Shown here: positions 49,572 through 58,140 of the stretch, piece after piece
Layout of the letters: the number at the start of each line of letters is the position of its first letter
Numbering within the stretch: the stretch's first letter is position 1
NCBI RefSeq assembly: GCF_006716885.1
Contig: NZ_VFPU01000001.1
Span: 1,736,001-1,800,000 of the forward strand
Reading direction: 5' to 3'
DNA length: 64,000 nucleotides
Source: Ornithinimicrobium humiphilum
GTDB lineage: Bacteria; Actinomycetota; Actinomycetes; Actinomycetales; Dermatophilaceae
Notes under the pieces: generated by a model
Seen by the model: the letters and a program-made list of their open reading frames with translations, nothing else
Told to the model about the DNA's origin: nothing
Databases searched by the model: none
Position numbers and translations under genes: made by a program

Positions 49572-49616
49572 CTGTGCCGCCGATGCGCCTCTCCGGAGGT
49601 CGCACCGGCGGCACAG
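49572..49616. terminator. Terminator with nested hairpin
   Basis: Outer arms CTGTGCCGCCG (49572-49582) and CGGCGGCACAG (49606-49616), with a CTCCGGAG palindrome in the loop, then CCTTGTCC. Lies between the convergent tpx and rlmC genes; the rest of the 134-bp gap holds a near-match (GTATGCGGT) to the common 9-mer. Confidence 0.7.
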
Positions 49617-49672
49617 CCTTGTCCGGCACGGGGTATGCGGTGCTCGGCCGAGCGGGGCGGCCGGTCGGGCAC

Positions 49673-50797
49673 TCAGGCGCCGTCGCGCGCCAGCTCCACG
49701 AGCACCTCGGCGTGGGAGCTCTGCGGGAACATGTCGAAGACCCGGGCCCGGCGCACGCGCAGCGAGGGCATCGCCTCCAGGTCACGCGCCAGCGAGGTCG
49801 CGTTGCACGAGGAGTAGAGGACCCGCGGCACGCCGCTGGCCTCGAGCCACGCAGCAAGTGAGCCGATGCCCCGCCTGGGCGGGTTGACGACGACGTATCC
49901 GGGAGCGGGCTCGTCGACCAGGAGCGACGTCGCGTCGCCCGCCGCGAAGCGCGCGGCGACGCCCATCTCCGCAGCGCTGGTGCGGGCGCTGAGGACGGCC
50001 TCGGGGGACCTTTCGACGCCGAGCACGTCGCGCCCTGGAGCCGCGAGGTGGAGCGCGAAGCCGCCGACGCCGCAGTAGAGGTCCCACAGGCTCGCGGGCG
50101 CCGACTCACCGACCCACTCCTGGGCCTGGCGGTAGAGCCCGGCCGCGACGACGGTGTTGGTCTGGAAGAAGCTGCGGGTCCGCAGGTGCAGGGTCACCGA
50201 GCTGAGGCGCATCGGCAGCGTCTGCTCCGCGGTGAGCACCAGCTCCTCGTCGCCCTCGAGCACCGCCTTGTGCTCGGGCTGGAGGTTGACGCTCACGACG
50301 CGTGTGCCGGGCAGGGCCTCGCGCACGAGGGGCAGCAGCTCACGGACGCGGTTGAGCTGGCCGGGGGAGCGCAGGACGAGGCGGACCATCAGCTCACCGT
50401 CCGGGGACGCGGTGACGAGCACGTGCTTGAGCTCGCCCTGGCGGCGCGGGACGTCGTAGGGCACCAGCCCCGACCCCGCCACGAGGTCGGCCAGGACCGG
50501 CACGGCGGCGGCCAGCGCGGGCTCGTAGAGGCCGCAGTGGCGCAGGTCGACGCCCTGCCCGGCGACGTCGAGGATGCCGAAGGTCATCGCGTCCCGGGTG
50601 CCGCCGACGACGAGCTTGGCCTTGTTGCGGAAGGCCTGCTCGGGGCCCGAGAACGGCGCGTCCCAGAGCTCGTCGGGCACGTGCGCGTGCAGCGCGGCGG
50701 CGACCGACCGCTGGGTGTCGGCCAGCTGGGTGGGGTAGGGCACCCCCATCAGGGCGCAGGAGCGGCATACCCCCGCGTCGAAGTAGTCGCACTGCAC
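49673..50797 (-). CDS. rlmC: 23S rRNA (uracil-747-C5)-methyltransferase RlmC
   Basis: SAM-dependent rRNA methyltransferase with a [4Fe-4S] cluster; 374 aa. Cluster cysteines C3, C11, C14 (MQCDYFDAGVCRSC) and one in LRHCGLYEP; SAM motif LWDLYCGVGGFALHLA; catalytic cysteine in YSSCNATSLARDL; VNPPRRGIG. It matches E. coli RlmC/RumB block for block and in length, including GPEQAFRNKAKLVV and FDMFPQSSH. Confidence 0.93.
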   Translation of the reverse strand: MQCDYFDAGVCRSCALMGVPYPTQLADTQRSVAAALHAHVPDELWDAPFSGPEQAFRNKAKLVVGGTRDAMTFGILDVAGQGVDLRHCGLYEPALAAAVPVLADLVAGSGLVPYDVPRRQGELKHVLVTASPDGELMVRLVLRSPGQLNRVRELLPLVREALPGTRVVSVNLQPEHKAVLEGDEELVLTAEQTLPMRLSSVTLHLRTRSFFQTNTVVAAGLYRQAQEWVGESAPASLWDLYCGVGGFALHLAAPGRDVLGVERSPEAVLSARTSAAEMGVAARFAAGDATSLLVDEPAPGYVVVNPPRRGIGSLAAWLEASGVPRVLYSSCNATSLARDLEAMPSLRVRRARVFDMFPQSSHAEVLVELARDGA

Positions 50798-50822
50798 CCC
50801 GACAGCCTAGGCGCGCTGAAGG

Positions 50823-51344
50823 TCAGGGCCGTCCGCTGGTGCGCATCGCGTCGAGGGACCAGCGGCCCGCCCCGGTGAAGACCAGCGCGAGGGAGAGGGC
50901 CACCAGCAGCAGGACCGCCTCGCCCGTCAGCCCGCCCTCGGGCGTCAGCGGCTGGTAGTCGAGGCTGAGGTAGATCTCCAGCAGCCAGATCGTCGACAGC
51001 GAGCCGGCGACGAGGAAGGCCGCGGGGCGGGTGAAGAGCCCGAGGGCGATGAGCACCGGCAGGCCGACCTGACCGAGCATGATCATCCAGGCGAAGAACT
51101 CCGGCGCCTGCGCCCCGAGGACGTTGTCCCCGACCTCGCGGACGAAGGTGCTCATGTCCGTCGCCTTGTGCACGCCGTGGGGGACGAGCAGCAGGGTGCC
51201 GAGGCGCGCGACGAGCAGGCCGAGGTCGAGCCCCGGGCGGTGCATCTCGGCCGCCGGACCCAGGTCCTCCTCCCACGCGTCGTAGACCTCGCGGTGGTAG
51301 TGCTCGGACCGGTCGTCGTCGGTCCGGATGTCGTCGTCGTGCAC
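50823..51344 (-). CDS. DoxX family membrane protein
   Basis: A 173-aa protein: an acidic/His-rich cytoplasmic N-terminus (about 1-40), then four TM helices with DoxX features (RLGTLLLVPHGVHKATD, GQVGLPVLIALGLFTRPAAFLVA). DoxX proteins are linked to quinone or sulfur redox and oxidative-stress complexes; no partner is evident. GTG start with GAAGGAG upstream. Confidence 0.85.
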   Translation of the reverse strand: MHDDDIRTDDDRSEHYHREVYDAWEEDLGPAAEMHRPGLDLGLLVARLGTLLLVPHGVHKATDMSTFVREVGDNVLGAQAPEFFAWMIMLGQVGLPVLIALGLFTRPAAFLVAGSLSTIWLLEIYLSLDYQPLTPEGGLTGEAVLLLVALSLALVFTGAGRWSLDAMRTSGRP

Positions 51345-51362
51345 GGTGGGCTCCTTCTCGCC

Positions 51363-51788
51363 TCAGAGCGTCCGCAGCAGGATCGAGGTCTCGGTCCGCA
51401 CCACCCCGCGCACCCCGCGCAGCTCGACCAGGGCCCGGTCGAGCTCGCCGAGGGAGGTGGCGCTGAGCGTGGCGACGATGTCCCAGCTGCCGTTGGTCGC
51501 GTGCATCTCGACCACCTCGGGGATGCGGCGCAGCACCTGCGCGACGGCCTTGGTGGTGGTGCCGTGCAGCTCGACGAGGCACACGGCGCGCACGATCTGC
51601 TTCTCGTGCTCCGGGTCGAGCTCGATGGTGAACCGCCTGATCACGCCGTCGGAGACGAGCCGGTTGAGGCGCGTCTGCGCGGTGCCCCGGGCCACGTGCA
51701 GGTCGGCCGCGAGCGAGGAGACCGAGGCCCGGCCGTCGTCCCGCAGCCGGGCCAGCAGGGCCCGGTCGATGTCGTCAAGGCGGTGCAT
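51363..51788 (-). CDS. Lrp/AsnC family regulator
   Basis: A 141-aa regulator with AsnC HTH (about 1-50; LDDIDRALLARLRDD, LAADLHVARGTAQTRLNRLVSDGVI) and a RAM ligand-binding domain (about 60-141). The ATG at 51788 follows a -10 box by 6 nt (leaderless). Divergent from ctlX, which it probably controls in response to an amino acid such as citrulline, arginine or ornithine. Confidence 0.92.
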   Translation of the reverse strand: MHRLDDIDRALLARLRDDGRASVSSLAADLHVARGTAQTRLNRLVSDGVIRRFTIELDPEHEKQIVRAVCLVELHGTTTKAVAQVLRRIPEVVEMHATNGSWDIVATLSATSLGELDRALVELRGVRGVVRTETSILLRTL

Positions 51789-51794
51789 GGCCAG

Positions 51795-51800
51795 ACTGTA
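51795..51800 (-). promoter_or_regulatory. -10 box, leaderless start of lrp-type gene
   Basis: TACAGT on the minus strand, 6 nt before the ATG at 51788. Confidence 0.6.
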
Positions 51801-51882
51801 CAACCCGCAGCGCAGAATGATCAGGGAATGACGGAAAGTATGGCGTTTCACGCCGATGTGCTGACACCGCCCCGACCGCATC
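51801..51882. promoter_or_regulatory. Lrp/ctlX divergent control region
   Basis: A+T-richer than its surroundings, with two AATGA direct repeats (about 51815 and 51827), a TGATCA palindrome and GGCG-TTTCA-CGCC (51842-51854). Suitable for an Lrp-family octamer, but no site is proven. Confidence 0.4.
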
Positions 51883-52881
51883 ATGGGGCACATGACCCTT
51901 GCTCCCGAACGCCGTGACGTCCCGGACCTCGTCCGCGGGCGCCAGCCGCAGCCGCACCCCGCGGCCGCGCAGCAGGCGCCGGCGGCCGTGGTCATGGTGC
52001 GACCCCACCACTTCACCCCGAACCCCGAGACGCTCGTGGACAACGAGTTCATGAGCGTGCCCGACGCCGCCCCCGAGGAGGTGGCCCGCGCCGCCTACCG
52101 CGAGGTCACGGTCATGGCCGAGCAGCTGCGCGCCGCCGGGGTCGAGGTCCACCTCGTCGAGGACACCGGGAGGGCCACGCCCGACTCGGTCTTCCCGAAC
52201 AACTGGTTCACCACCCACCCCGACGGCAGCCTCGTGCTCTACCCGATGCGCTCGCCCGTGCGCCGCTGGGAGCGCCGCGCCGACGTCGTGGGCATGCTCT
52301 ACGGGCGCTACCGCATCGCCCGCACGCGCGACTACAGCGCGTGGGAGGAGGTCGGCCGCTACCTCGAGGGCACCGGCGTCATGGTGCTCGACCACGTGTA
52401 CCGCATCGCCTACGTCTGCCGCTCCGGCCGCGCCGACGAGCGCCTGCTCGAGCTCTTCTGCGCCGAGCACGACTACCGCCCGGTGGTCTTCGACGCGACC
52501 GACTCCGAGGGCGTGCCGATCTACCACACCAACGTCATGATGGCCGTCGGGACCCGGGTCGCGATCGTCGCCCTGGAGACCGTGCGCGACACCACGCAGC
52601 GGGCCCGGCTCGTCCACGAGCTCGAGCAGTCCGGCCGCGAGGTCGTCTCGATCACCGAGGCCCAGATGGGCGAGTTCGCCGGCAACGCCCTCGAGGTGCT
52701 GGCGGGCGGCTCGCCGCTGCTCGTGATGTCGGCGCGCGGCTGGCGCTCCCTCGACCGCGACCAGCGTCGACGCCTGGAGTCGCACCACGAGGTGCTGCCG
52801 GTCGAGGTGCCCACCATCGAGCACGCGGGCGGCTCCGCCCGGTGCATGCTCGCGGGCATCCACGCCCCGCGCCGCGACTGA
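51883..52881 (+). CDS. ctlX: Citrulline hydrolase-like amidinotransferase-fold protein (CtlX)
   Basis: A 332-aa guanidino-group-modifying-fold enzyme: DSVFPNNWFTTH, RIARTRDYS, IYHTNVMMAVG and catalytic cysteine in GGSARCMLAGIH. These fit the CtlX family (citrulline to ornithine, as shown in Francisella) better than classical arginine deiminase; dimethylargininase is an alternative. An ATG at 51892 is an alternative start. It diverges from an Lrp-family gene, a common pairing for arginine/ornithine catabolism. Confidence 0.8.
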   Translation: MGHMTLAPERRDVPDLVRGRQPQPHPAAAQQAPAAVVMVRPHHFTPNPETLVDNEFMSVPDAAPEEVARAAYREVTVMAEQLRAAGVEVHLVEDTGRATPDSVFPNNWFTTHPDGSLVLYPMRSPVRRWERRADVVGMLYGRYRIARTRDYSAWEEVGRYLEGTGVMVLDHVYRIAYVCRSGRADERLLELFCAEHDYRPVVFDATDSEGVPIYHTNVMMAVGTRVAIVALETVRDTTQRARLVHELEQSGREVVSITEAQMGEFAGNALEVLAGGSPLLVMSARGWRSLDRDQRRRLESHHEVLPVEVPTIEHAGGSARCMLAGIHAPRRD

Positions 52882-52886
52882 CCCGG

Positions 52887-52913
52887 CGGGGCGGCCGGCC
52901 AGTGGCCGCCCCG
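52887..52913. terminator. Bidirectional terminator hairpin
   Basis: 10-bp arms CGGGGCGGCC (52887-52896) and GGCCGCCCCG (52904-52913) with a 7-nt loop between the convergent ctlX and HIT genes. Confidence 0.7.
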
Positions 52914-52917
52914 GGTC

Positions 52918-53313
52918 TCAGCGCCCCAGCGCCTCGCGCAGCAGCACCGCGTCCTGCGCCAGGTCGGCGGGGTCGCGCGGCGTCGCCGCCGAGAGGTCGA
53001 AGTCGTCCGGGCTGGACGCCGGGAAGACGTGCACGTGCGCGTGCGGCACCTCGAAGCCCTGGATGACCACGCCCACCCGCTTCCCGCCGAAGGCGCCGAG
53101 CTGGGCCCGGCCGACGGTGGCCGCGACCTCCATGAGGTGCCCCATCGTCGCGGGGTCGAGGTCGGTCCACTGATCCACCTCGGCGCGCGGCACGACGAGG
53201 GCGTGCCCGCGCGTCAGCGGGGCGATGTTGAGGAAGGCGACGCAGACGTCGTCCTCCCAGACGAGCTCGCCGGGGATCTCGCCGTTGATGATCTTGGTGA
53301 AGAGGGTGGCCAT
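52918..53313 (-). CDS. HIT family hydrolase
   Basis: A 131-aa HIT nucleotide hydrolase/transferase. Starts with ATLFTKIINGEIPGELVWEDD; catalytic HIT motif HAHVHVFP. Probably acts on adenosine 5'-phosphoramidate-type nucleotides, as HINT proteins do. Leaderless ATG 6 nt after a -10 box. Confidence 0.93.
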   Translation of the reverse strand: MATLFTKIINGEIPGELVWEDDVCVAFLNIAPLTRGHALVVPRAEVDQWTDLDPATMGHLMEVAATVGRAQLGAFGGKRVGVVIQGFEVPHAHVHVFPASSPDDFDLSAATPRDPADLAQDAVLLREALGR

Positions 53314-53319
53314 GCCGCC

Positions 53320-53325
53320 AGCCTA
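53320..53325 (-). promoter_or_regulatory. -10 box, leaderless start of HIT gene
   Basis: TAGGCT on the minus strand, 6 nt before the ATG at 53313. Confidence 0.65.
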
Positions 53326-53425
53326 GGACCGCCGGTCACGGCGCCGGGCGACCCGGGTACGGTGCCGGGGACGACAGGGTGCACGGACGCCTCGTGCCCA
53401 GGGGTCCGGGCCAGGAGGAGGAACG

Positions 53426-54169
53426 GTGGGGGAGCAGGGATCGCTGGCGCACGTCATACCCGCCCCGCTGCGGTATGACGTGGAGCTGCGCGAGCGCATC
53501 ACCGCCCACCTCTCCGGGCACGAGCGCCGGGTGGCGGACCTGGGGGAGCGGCGGCACGCCGCGGTCGCCCTGGTCCTCGTGGACTCGGCCCCGGAGACCG
53601 CACGCGCACCCTCGCTCGGGCCGGACGGTCGCCCGGCGCACGCCCCGGTGCTCCTGCACGAGGGACTGACGGCCGGGGCGGGAGGAGCGGCGTTCGTCCT
53701 CTGCCGTCGGCCGCTGACCCTGCCGCGCCACGCGGGTCAGTACGCCCTGCCCGGTGGCCGCCTCGAGCCGGGGGAGGACGTGGTCACGGCAGCCCTGCGC
53801 GAGACGCACGAGGAGATCGGCGTCGACCTCGGTCCGGACGCCGTCCTGGGACTGCTCGACGACTACGTGACGCGCTCCGGCTTCGTCATGACCCCGGTCG
53901 TCGTCTGGGCCGGTGAGGTCGAGCTGCGGCCCGACCCGGGCGAGGTGATGGCGGCCTACCGGGTCGGCCTGCACCAGCTGCTCCGGACGGACTCACCGCG
54001 CCTGGAGCACATCCCCGAGAGCGACCGTCCGGTGGTCTCCGTGCCCCTGGGATCGACCTACGTGCACGCGCCGACGGCCGCCGTCCTGGTCCAGCTCGGA
54101 TGGCTCGGGCTGCTGGGCCGGAGCGACCCCGTCGACCACTTCGAGCAGCCGGTCTTCGCCTGGTCCTGA
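53426..54169 (+). CDS. Nudix hydrolase, CoA pyrophosphatase-like
   Basis: A 247-aa Nudix protein. The complete box is visible (GG-x5-E-x7-REU-x-EE-x-[15 protein letters not shown]...[10 protein letters not shown]). Upstream, [20 protein letters not shown] resembles the NudL/CoA-pyrophosphatase signature (LTxRSxxLxxHxGQxxFPGG). GTG start with GGAGGAGG upstream. Confidence 0.88.
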   Translation: MGEQGSLAHVIPAPLRYDVELRERITAHLSGHERRVADLGERRHAAVALVLVDSAPETARAPSLGPDGRPAHAPVLLHEGLTAGAGGAAFVLCRRPLTLPRHAGQYALPGGRLEPGEDVVTAALRETHEEIGVDLGPDAVLGLLDDYVTRSGFVMTPVVVWAGEVELRPDPGEVMAAYRVGLHQLLRTDSPRLEHIPESDRPVVSVPLGSTYVHAPTAAVLVQLGWLGLLGRSDPVDHFEQPVFAWS

Positions 54170-54263
54170 GGCCCGGCGGACCTCGCCGGCGAGGTCCGCG
54201 ACTGGCATCACCCCCTCTGACGTGCTTGAATGCCGGTTCACGTCTCTCGGGGAGGACCTGTCC

Positions 54264-55565
54264 ATGCGCCGACGTCGCACCGTCTCGACCACCCTGGCCG
54301 CCCTCGCGGCCCTCGCCCTGCCGCTGGGGCTGACGCCCGGAGCGGTCGCCCAGCCCGACGGCTCGGGGCCTGACGACCTGACGCCGACGGACGTCACCGG
54401 GCTCGTCGTCGAGGCCGTCCGGGAGGCGCAGCAGGAGCGCACGGGCACCGCGTCCGCGAGGTCCGCCGGTCCCGCCACCACGCCCACCGACCGGGAGCTC
54501 CGCCGCGCCCTCGACGAGGCCACGCGCGCGCTCGTCGACCAGGGGGCCGTGGGCGTCACCGCCCGGGTCGAGTCGCCGGTTCTGGACTGGCGCGGCTCCG
54601 CCGGTGTGCGCGAGGTTGGGGCCCGCCCGCCGGCCCAGCCGCAGGACCGCTTCCGCGTCGCCAGCATCACCAAGACGATGATCGCCACGCTCGTGCTGCA
54701 GGAGGTCGAGGCGGGCACCTTCGACCTCGACACCCCGGTGAGCTCGATCGTCCCCGGGCTGTTCCCGGGCCGCGGCTCGGTCACGGTCGAGCAGCTGCTC
54801 AGCCACCGCTCGGGCGCGCCCACCGCGACCGACCACGTGCTCCTGACCCGCATCCAGGACCCGAGCAGCTGGGACCAGTTCCTCGCCGCGATCGGTCAGG
54901 ACTACAGCGACGAGGACCACCTGTGGGTCGTCAACAACCTGCCCTGGCACTTCCTGCCGGGCACCGACTTCTCCTACTCCAACGCCGGCTACGTCGCCCT
55001 CGGGGTGCTGCTCCAGGAGGTCACGGGGGAGGAGATCGACGACCTGCTGCGCGAGCGCGTGCTGCGTCCCGCCGGGATGCGCCACACGAGCTATCCCGAC
55101 GACCCGGGCATCAACGGCCCGTTCCTGGTCGGCGCCGCCTACACCGGGCCAGCGTGGACGGGCGGTCTGGACTGGGTCTCGCTCGACGGCTTCGACCCGG
55201 ACGTCTTCCGCTCGGCCGGGGCTGCGGTCAGCACGACCGAGGACCTCAACGCCTTCACCGAGGCGTTGCTGTCGGGCGAGCTGCTCGAGCCGGGGACCGT
55301 GGCCGACATGGTCGAGCCGCGGACCGTCGGTCAGGAGCTCTTCCCCGACTACGGGCTCGGGGTCTACCGCCTGCAGGACCCGTGCACGGGCGGGTGGCTC
55401 TACGGCCACGACGGCGCGAGCTACGGCACGGTCAGCCTGGCGCTGTCCTCGGCCGACGGCACGCGCCAGCTGTCGGTCGGCATCACCGGTCGTGACCTGA
55501 CCGGGACGCTGCCGCCCTACGACCTCAACCAGCTGCTCGTGCCGATGCTGCTGGCGACCTGCTGA
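54264..55565 (+). CDS. Secreted serine hydrolase (beta-lactamase class C / DD-peptidase fold)
   Basis: A 433-aa exported protein with signal peptide (RRRR, hydrophobic core, cleavage near GAVAQ, about residue 30). Catalytic elements: S134-I-T-K137, YSN in FSYSNAGYVALG, and HDG near the end (YGHDGASYG). Likely D-Ala-D-Ala carboxypeptidase or esterase of family S12; beta-lactamase activity is not implied. ATG 54264 has GGGGAGGA upstream. The 94-bp gap before it holds no clear promoter. Confidence 0.88.
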   Translation: MRRRRTVSTTLAALAALALPLGLTPGAVAQPDGSGPDDLTPTDVTGLVVEAVREAQQERTGTASARSAGPATTPTDRELRRALDEATRALVDQGAVGVTARVESPVLDWRGSAGVREVGARPPAQPQDRFRVASITKTMIATLVLQEVEAGTFDLDTPVSSIVPGLFPGRGSVTVEQLLSHRSGAPTATDHVLLTRIQDPSSWDQFLAAIGQDYSDEDHLWVVNNLPWHFLPGTDFSYSNAGYVALGVLLQEVTGEEIDDLLRERVLRPAGMRHTSYPDDPGINGPFLVGAAYTGPAWTGGLDWVSLDGFDPDVFRSAGAAVSTTEDLNAFTEALLSGELLEPGTVADMVEPRTVGQELFPDYGLGVYRLQDPCTGGWLYGHDGASYGTVSLALSSADGTRQLSVGITGRDLTGTLPPYDLNQLLVPMLLATC

Positions 55566-55612
55566 CGCCCGGGCCGCTGGACGACTCCGCACGGCTGCGG
55601 TTGGATCGGGGG

Positions 55613-56029
55613 ATGGACGACCCCCGGCACGACTCCCGATCCGCCGAGCCTGTGACCCTGGTCCCCGACGGGGCCCTCGCGCCCGCGGACCCGACCCCCG
55701 GCATGTCGCGACGCGTCGCCATGCACGCCGACGGGATGTGGACCGGCACTGTCGACACCGAGCCCGGCGCGGTGAGCGGCTGGCACCACCACGGGGAGCA
55801 CGAGACGACGCTCTACGTCGTCTCGGGGCGCATGCGTCTGGAGTCCGGGCCGGACGGCAGCGAGGTCGTCGAGGCCGGGCCCGGAGACTTCCTGCGGGTG
55901 CCCGCCTGGGCCGTCCACCGCGAGTCCAACCCCGGCGAGGAGGGTTCGCGCGCCGTCATCGTGCGCTGCGGCTCCGGGGCGCCGACGGTCAACGTCGAGG
56001 GCCCCGCGCCCGCCCCGCAGGAGGACTAG
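55613..56029 (+). CDS. Cupin domain protein
   Basis: A 138-aa single-domain cupin: metal-binding GWHHHGEHETTLYVVSGRMRLE (motif 1) and PGDFLRVPAWAVHRESNP (motif 2). Function unknown. GGGGG just before the ATG. Its TAG stop overlaps, as CTAG, the stop of the convergent gene. Confidence 0.85.
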   Translation: MDDPRHDSRSAEPVTLVPDGALAPADPTPGMSRRVAMHADGMWTGTVDTEPGAVSGWHHHGEHETTLYVVSGRMRLESGPDGSEVVEAGPGDFLRVPAWAVHRESNPGEEGSRAVIVRCGSGAPTVNVEGPAPAPQED

Positions 56030-57339
56030 CAGGTCGGCAGCGTCCAGTCCTGCTCCGCGCCGTAGCGGTGCCCGTGCCCCGACGGGGTGCTCAGCGAGAC
56101 GCTGGTGTCGAGCCAGGTCGTCGCATAGCTGAGCCCGGGCAGCCAGGTGCCGGGCCAGTCCTCGGGGCGCTGGTATGCCGTGCGCGTGGTCAGGTGGGTG
56201 ATCGGGTCGTCGGCGTTGAGCAGGGTCCGCTCACGCGGGTGGCCCGAGGTCGTGGTGCCGGGCGTGCCGCTCCACACCGCTGCGCAGACCTGGCCCGCCG
56301 GGTCCGGGAGCTCGGCGACCGCGGCCTGGCCGACGGTGGCACCAAGCGACTCACCCAGCACGTAGACGTCGGGGCGGTCGGCCGCCGGCACCTCGCCGAC
56401 CACCTCGACGACCCCGTGCACCAGGGTCGACGCCGCCCGGCGGGCCGGGTCCTGGTCGAGGAGGAAGTAGTACCAGCTCGGCAGGTCGCCGGCCTGGGCG
56501 GAGACGACCGCGACGTCGCCGCCGAGCTGCGCCTCGACCTCCCTGACCGCGACGTCGTTGACCCAGCCGCTCCCGGTGGGCACGACGACCACCACGGCCC
56601 GGCGGGCGAGCCCGCCCGCGGTCACGAGCCGGTCCACCGCCAGCCGGGCGACCGCCTCCGGGCCGTCGGCCTCGTCGGCCAGTGCGAGCACGCGGGTGGC
56701 CCCGACGGGCGACTCCTGGAGCAGGATGTGGTTGGGGTGCCCCTTGCGCAGCCCGTCCAGCAGCCCGTCGAGCACCCCCGGCGCGGAGGCCGACGCCGTC
56801 GTCACGCTGGCTCCCAGCACGAGGACGGTGGCGACGCGGGCCGTCGAGGAGGTGCGCAGCGCCCGCAGGGCGGCGGTGACGCCGCGGGCCAGGGTGAGAC
56901 CGACGCCCACCACGAGGAGGGTCCAGGCACCGGCCGTCAGCGCGTGGGCGAGCCCGGGTTCAGGCAGGCCGAGGGTGACAGCCTGCTCGGAGAGGCCGAG
57001 CCAGGAGAGCGTCCCTGCGACGAGGACCACGAGGGCGGTGGCTGCGAGGACGAGAACGCCCGCGCGCCCGCCGCCCGCGTCCGCGCCGGTCGCGCGCGGC
57101 CCCGTCGCGCGCCGCACCACGGCGACCAGCCCCACCGCCGCCAGCACCAGCACGCCCGCCAGCAGGCCCTGGGTCCAGGCCGGCCGGGGCAGCAGCGAGG
57201 GCACCGTGGAGGTCACCAGCGCCACCCCGATGGCGAGCGTGGTCGACGGCGCGGGCACCTGGGACGACAGCAGCGCGAGGGGGTGAATCCTCGTGCGGAT
57301 CGTCCGGGGAAGAGCGTGGGGGAGCGGTGCGGAGAGCAT
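56026..57339 (-). CDS. Membrane alpha/beta hydrolase (Abhydrolase_9 family)
   Basis: A 437-aa protein with an N-terminal membrane domain of about four TM helices (30-160) and a C-terminal alpha/beta-hydrolase-like domain (about 190-430) with nucleophile serine in VLGESLGATVGQ and a region SGHGHRYG. The layout matches Abhydrolase_9_N plus Abhydrolase_9. Natural substrate unknown. Confidence 0.85.
   Translation of the reverse strand: MLSAPLPHALPRTIRTRIHPLALLSSQVPAPSTTLAIGVALVTSTVPSLLPRPAWTQGLLAGVLVLAAVGLVAVVRRATGPRATGADAGGGRAGVLVLAATALVVLVAGTLSWLGLSEQAVTLGLPEPGLAHALTAGAWTLLVVGVGLTLARGVTAALRALRTSSTARVATVLVLGASVTTASASAPGVLDGLLDGLRKGHPNHILLQESPVGATRVLALADEADGPEAVARLAVDRLVTAGGLARRAVVVVVPTGSGWVNDVAVREVEAQLGGDVAVVSAQAGDLPSWYYFLLDQDPARRAASTLVHGVVEVVGEVPAADRPDVYVLGESLGATVGQAAVAELPDPAGQVCAAVWSGTPGTTTSGHPRERTLLNADDPITHLTTRTAYQRPEDWPGTWLPGLSYATTWLDTSVSLSTPSGHGHRYGAEQDWTLPTC
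56173..56181 (+). repeat. Coding copy of the 9-mer GTATGCCGT (inside Abhydrolase_9 gene)
   Basis: Forward exact copy, antisense to the gene that contains it. Confidence 0.5.
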
Positions 57340-57414
57340 GTCTCCAGTCCATCGACGCGAGGGCTCGGTGTCTGTGGTGCCAGACAGAGACTTCGCGGTG
57401 GCTGTCCCCGACCC

Positions 57415-57442
57415 GCCGGGGTGGGGACAACCCCACCCCGGC
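57415..57442 (-). terminator. Strong hairpin after GyrI-like gene
   Basis: 12-bp perfect stem GCCGGGGTGGGG (57415-57426) / CCCCACCCCGGC (57431-57442) with loop ACAA. It follows the minus-strand GyrI-like gene and separates it from the Abhydrolase_9 gene. Confidence 0.75.
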
Positions 57443-57456
57443 CCGCCGCCGCGGGC

Positions 57457-57465
57457 ACGGCATAC
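57457..57465 (-). repeat. Intergenic copy of the 9-mer GTATGCCGT
   Basis: Reverse-strand exact copy between the terminator hairpin and the stop of the GyrI-like gene. Confidence 0.6.
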
Positions 57466-57471
57466 CCCGGG

Positions 57472-58104
57472 TCAGGCCGGTGCCACCGGCTGACGCAGGA
57501 TGGTCCGCAGCCGCTCCGGCGAGGTGCGTCGGGCGTCGCTGAGATAGATCTCGTGGTGCTTCCCGGTGAGCCGCAGCCCCCGCCCGGGGATGACCACGTC
57601 GTGCAGCTCGGCGAGCACGGGGCCCTCGTCGTCGTAGGGCCCGACGTGCAGGGTCTGCAGGCACCGGCCCTCGGCGAGCGTCTCGCAGCGCAGCCGGTCG
57701 AGCGCGGGGGAGGCGTCGGGTCTGCGGGCCACGTCGGCGACGGCCTCGTCGACGAGGTCGGACGGGACCCAGTCCGGGACCAGGATCATCGTCGTCCAGC
57801 TCCACCGGCTCTTGTCACGTGCCGAGGTGAAGACGCGGTGGTCCTCGGCCCACCACAGCGCCTCCAGGGGCGGGACGACGTGGTCGCGCCCGAGCCGGTC
57901 CCGGGCGAGGAACTTCACGCGGTAGGCGACGGGGTAGAGCGCGGCCAGCGCCTCGGCATAGGCCCGAGCGGTGTTGGGGTCGCCGGTCCCGTCGACCATG
58001 AGGTAGCGCAGCGGTGGCACCTCGATCTCGCGGAACTCGCCGGCGCGGGCGCGGTAGGAGTCCATGGTCCGCCTGAGGTCCACCTTGTCCGTGGTGCCGC
58101 TCAT
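57472..58104 (-). CDS. GyrI-like small-molecule-binding protein
   Basis: A 210-aa stand-alone GyrI-like domain protein: MDSYRARAGEFREIEVPPLRYLMVDGTGDPNT, FKFLARDR-type segments, HVGPYDDEGPVLAELHDVV and HHEIYLSDARRTSPERLRTILRQP. The family binds or hydrolyses small aromatic compounds. Leaderless ATG, 7 nt after a -10-like TAGGCA. Divergent from the nitroreductase gene, 36 bp between starts. Confidence 0.87.
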   Translation of the reverse strand: MSGTTDKVDLRRTMDSYRARAGEFREIEVPPLRYLMVDGTGDPNTARAYAEALAALYPVAYRVKFLARDRLGRDHVVPPLEALWWAEDHRVFTSARDKSRWSWTTMILVPDWVPSDLVDEAVADVARRPDASPALDRLRCETLAEGRCLQTLHVGPYDDEGPVLAELHDVVIPGRGLRLTGKHHEIYLSDARRTSPERLRTILRQPVAPA

Positions 58105-58111
58105 GGTTGCC

Positions 58112-58117
58112 TGCCTA
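58112..58117 (-). promoter_or_regulatory. -10 box for GyrI-like gene
   Basis: TAGGCA on the minus strand, 7 nt before the ATG at 58104. Confidence 0.45.
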
Positions 58118-58128
58118 CCACGGACCAG

Positions 58129-58134
58129 CAGAAT
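58129..58134 (+). promoter_or_regulatory. -10 box for nitroreductase gene
   Basis: CAGAAT, 6 nt before the ATG at 58141. It lies only 11 bp from the opposing -10 box. Confidence 0.45.
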
Positions 58135-58140
58135 GGCGGG

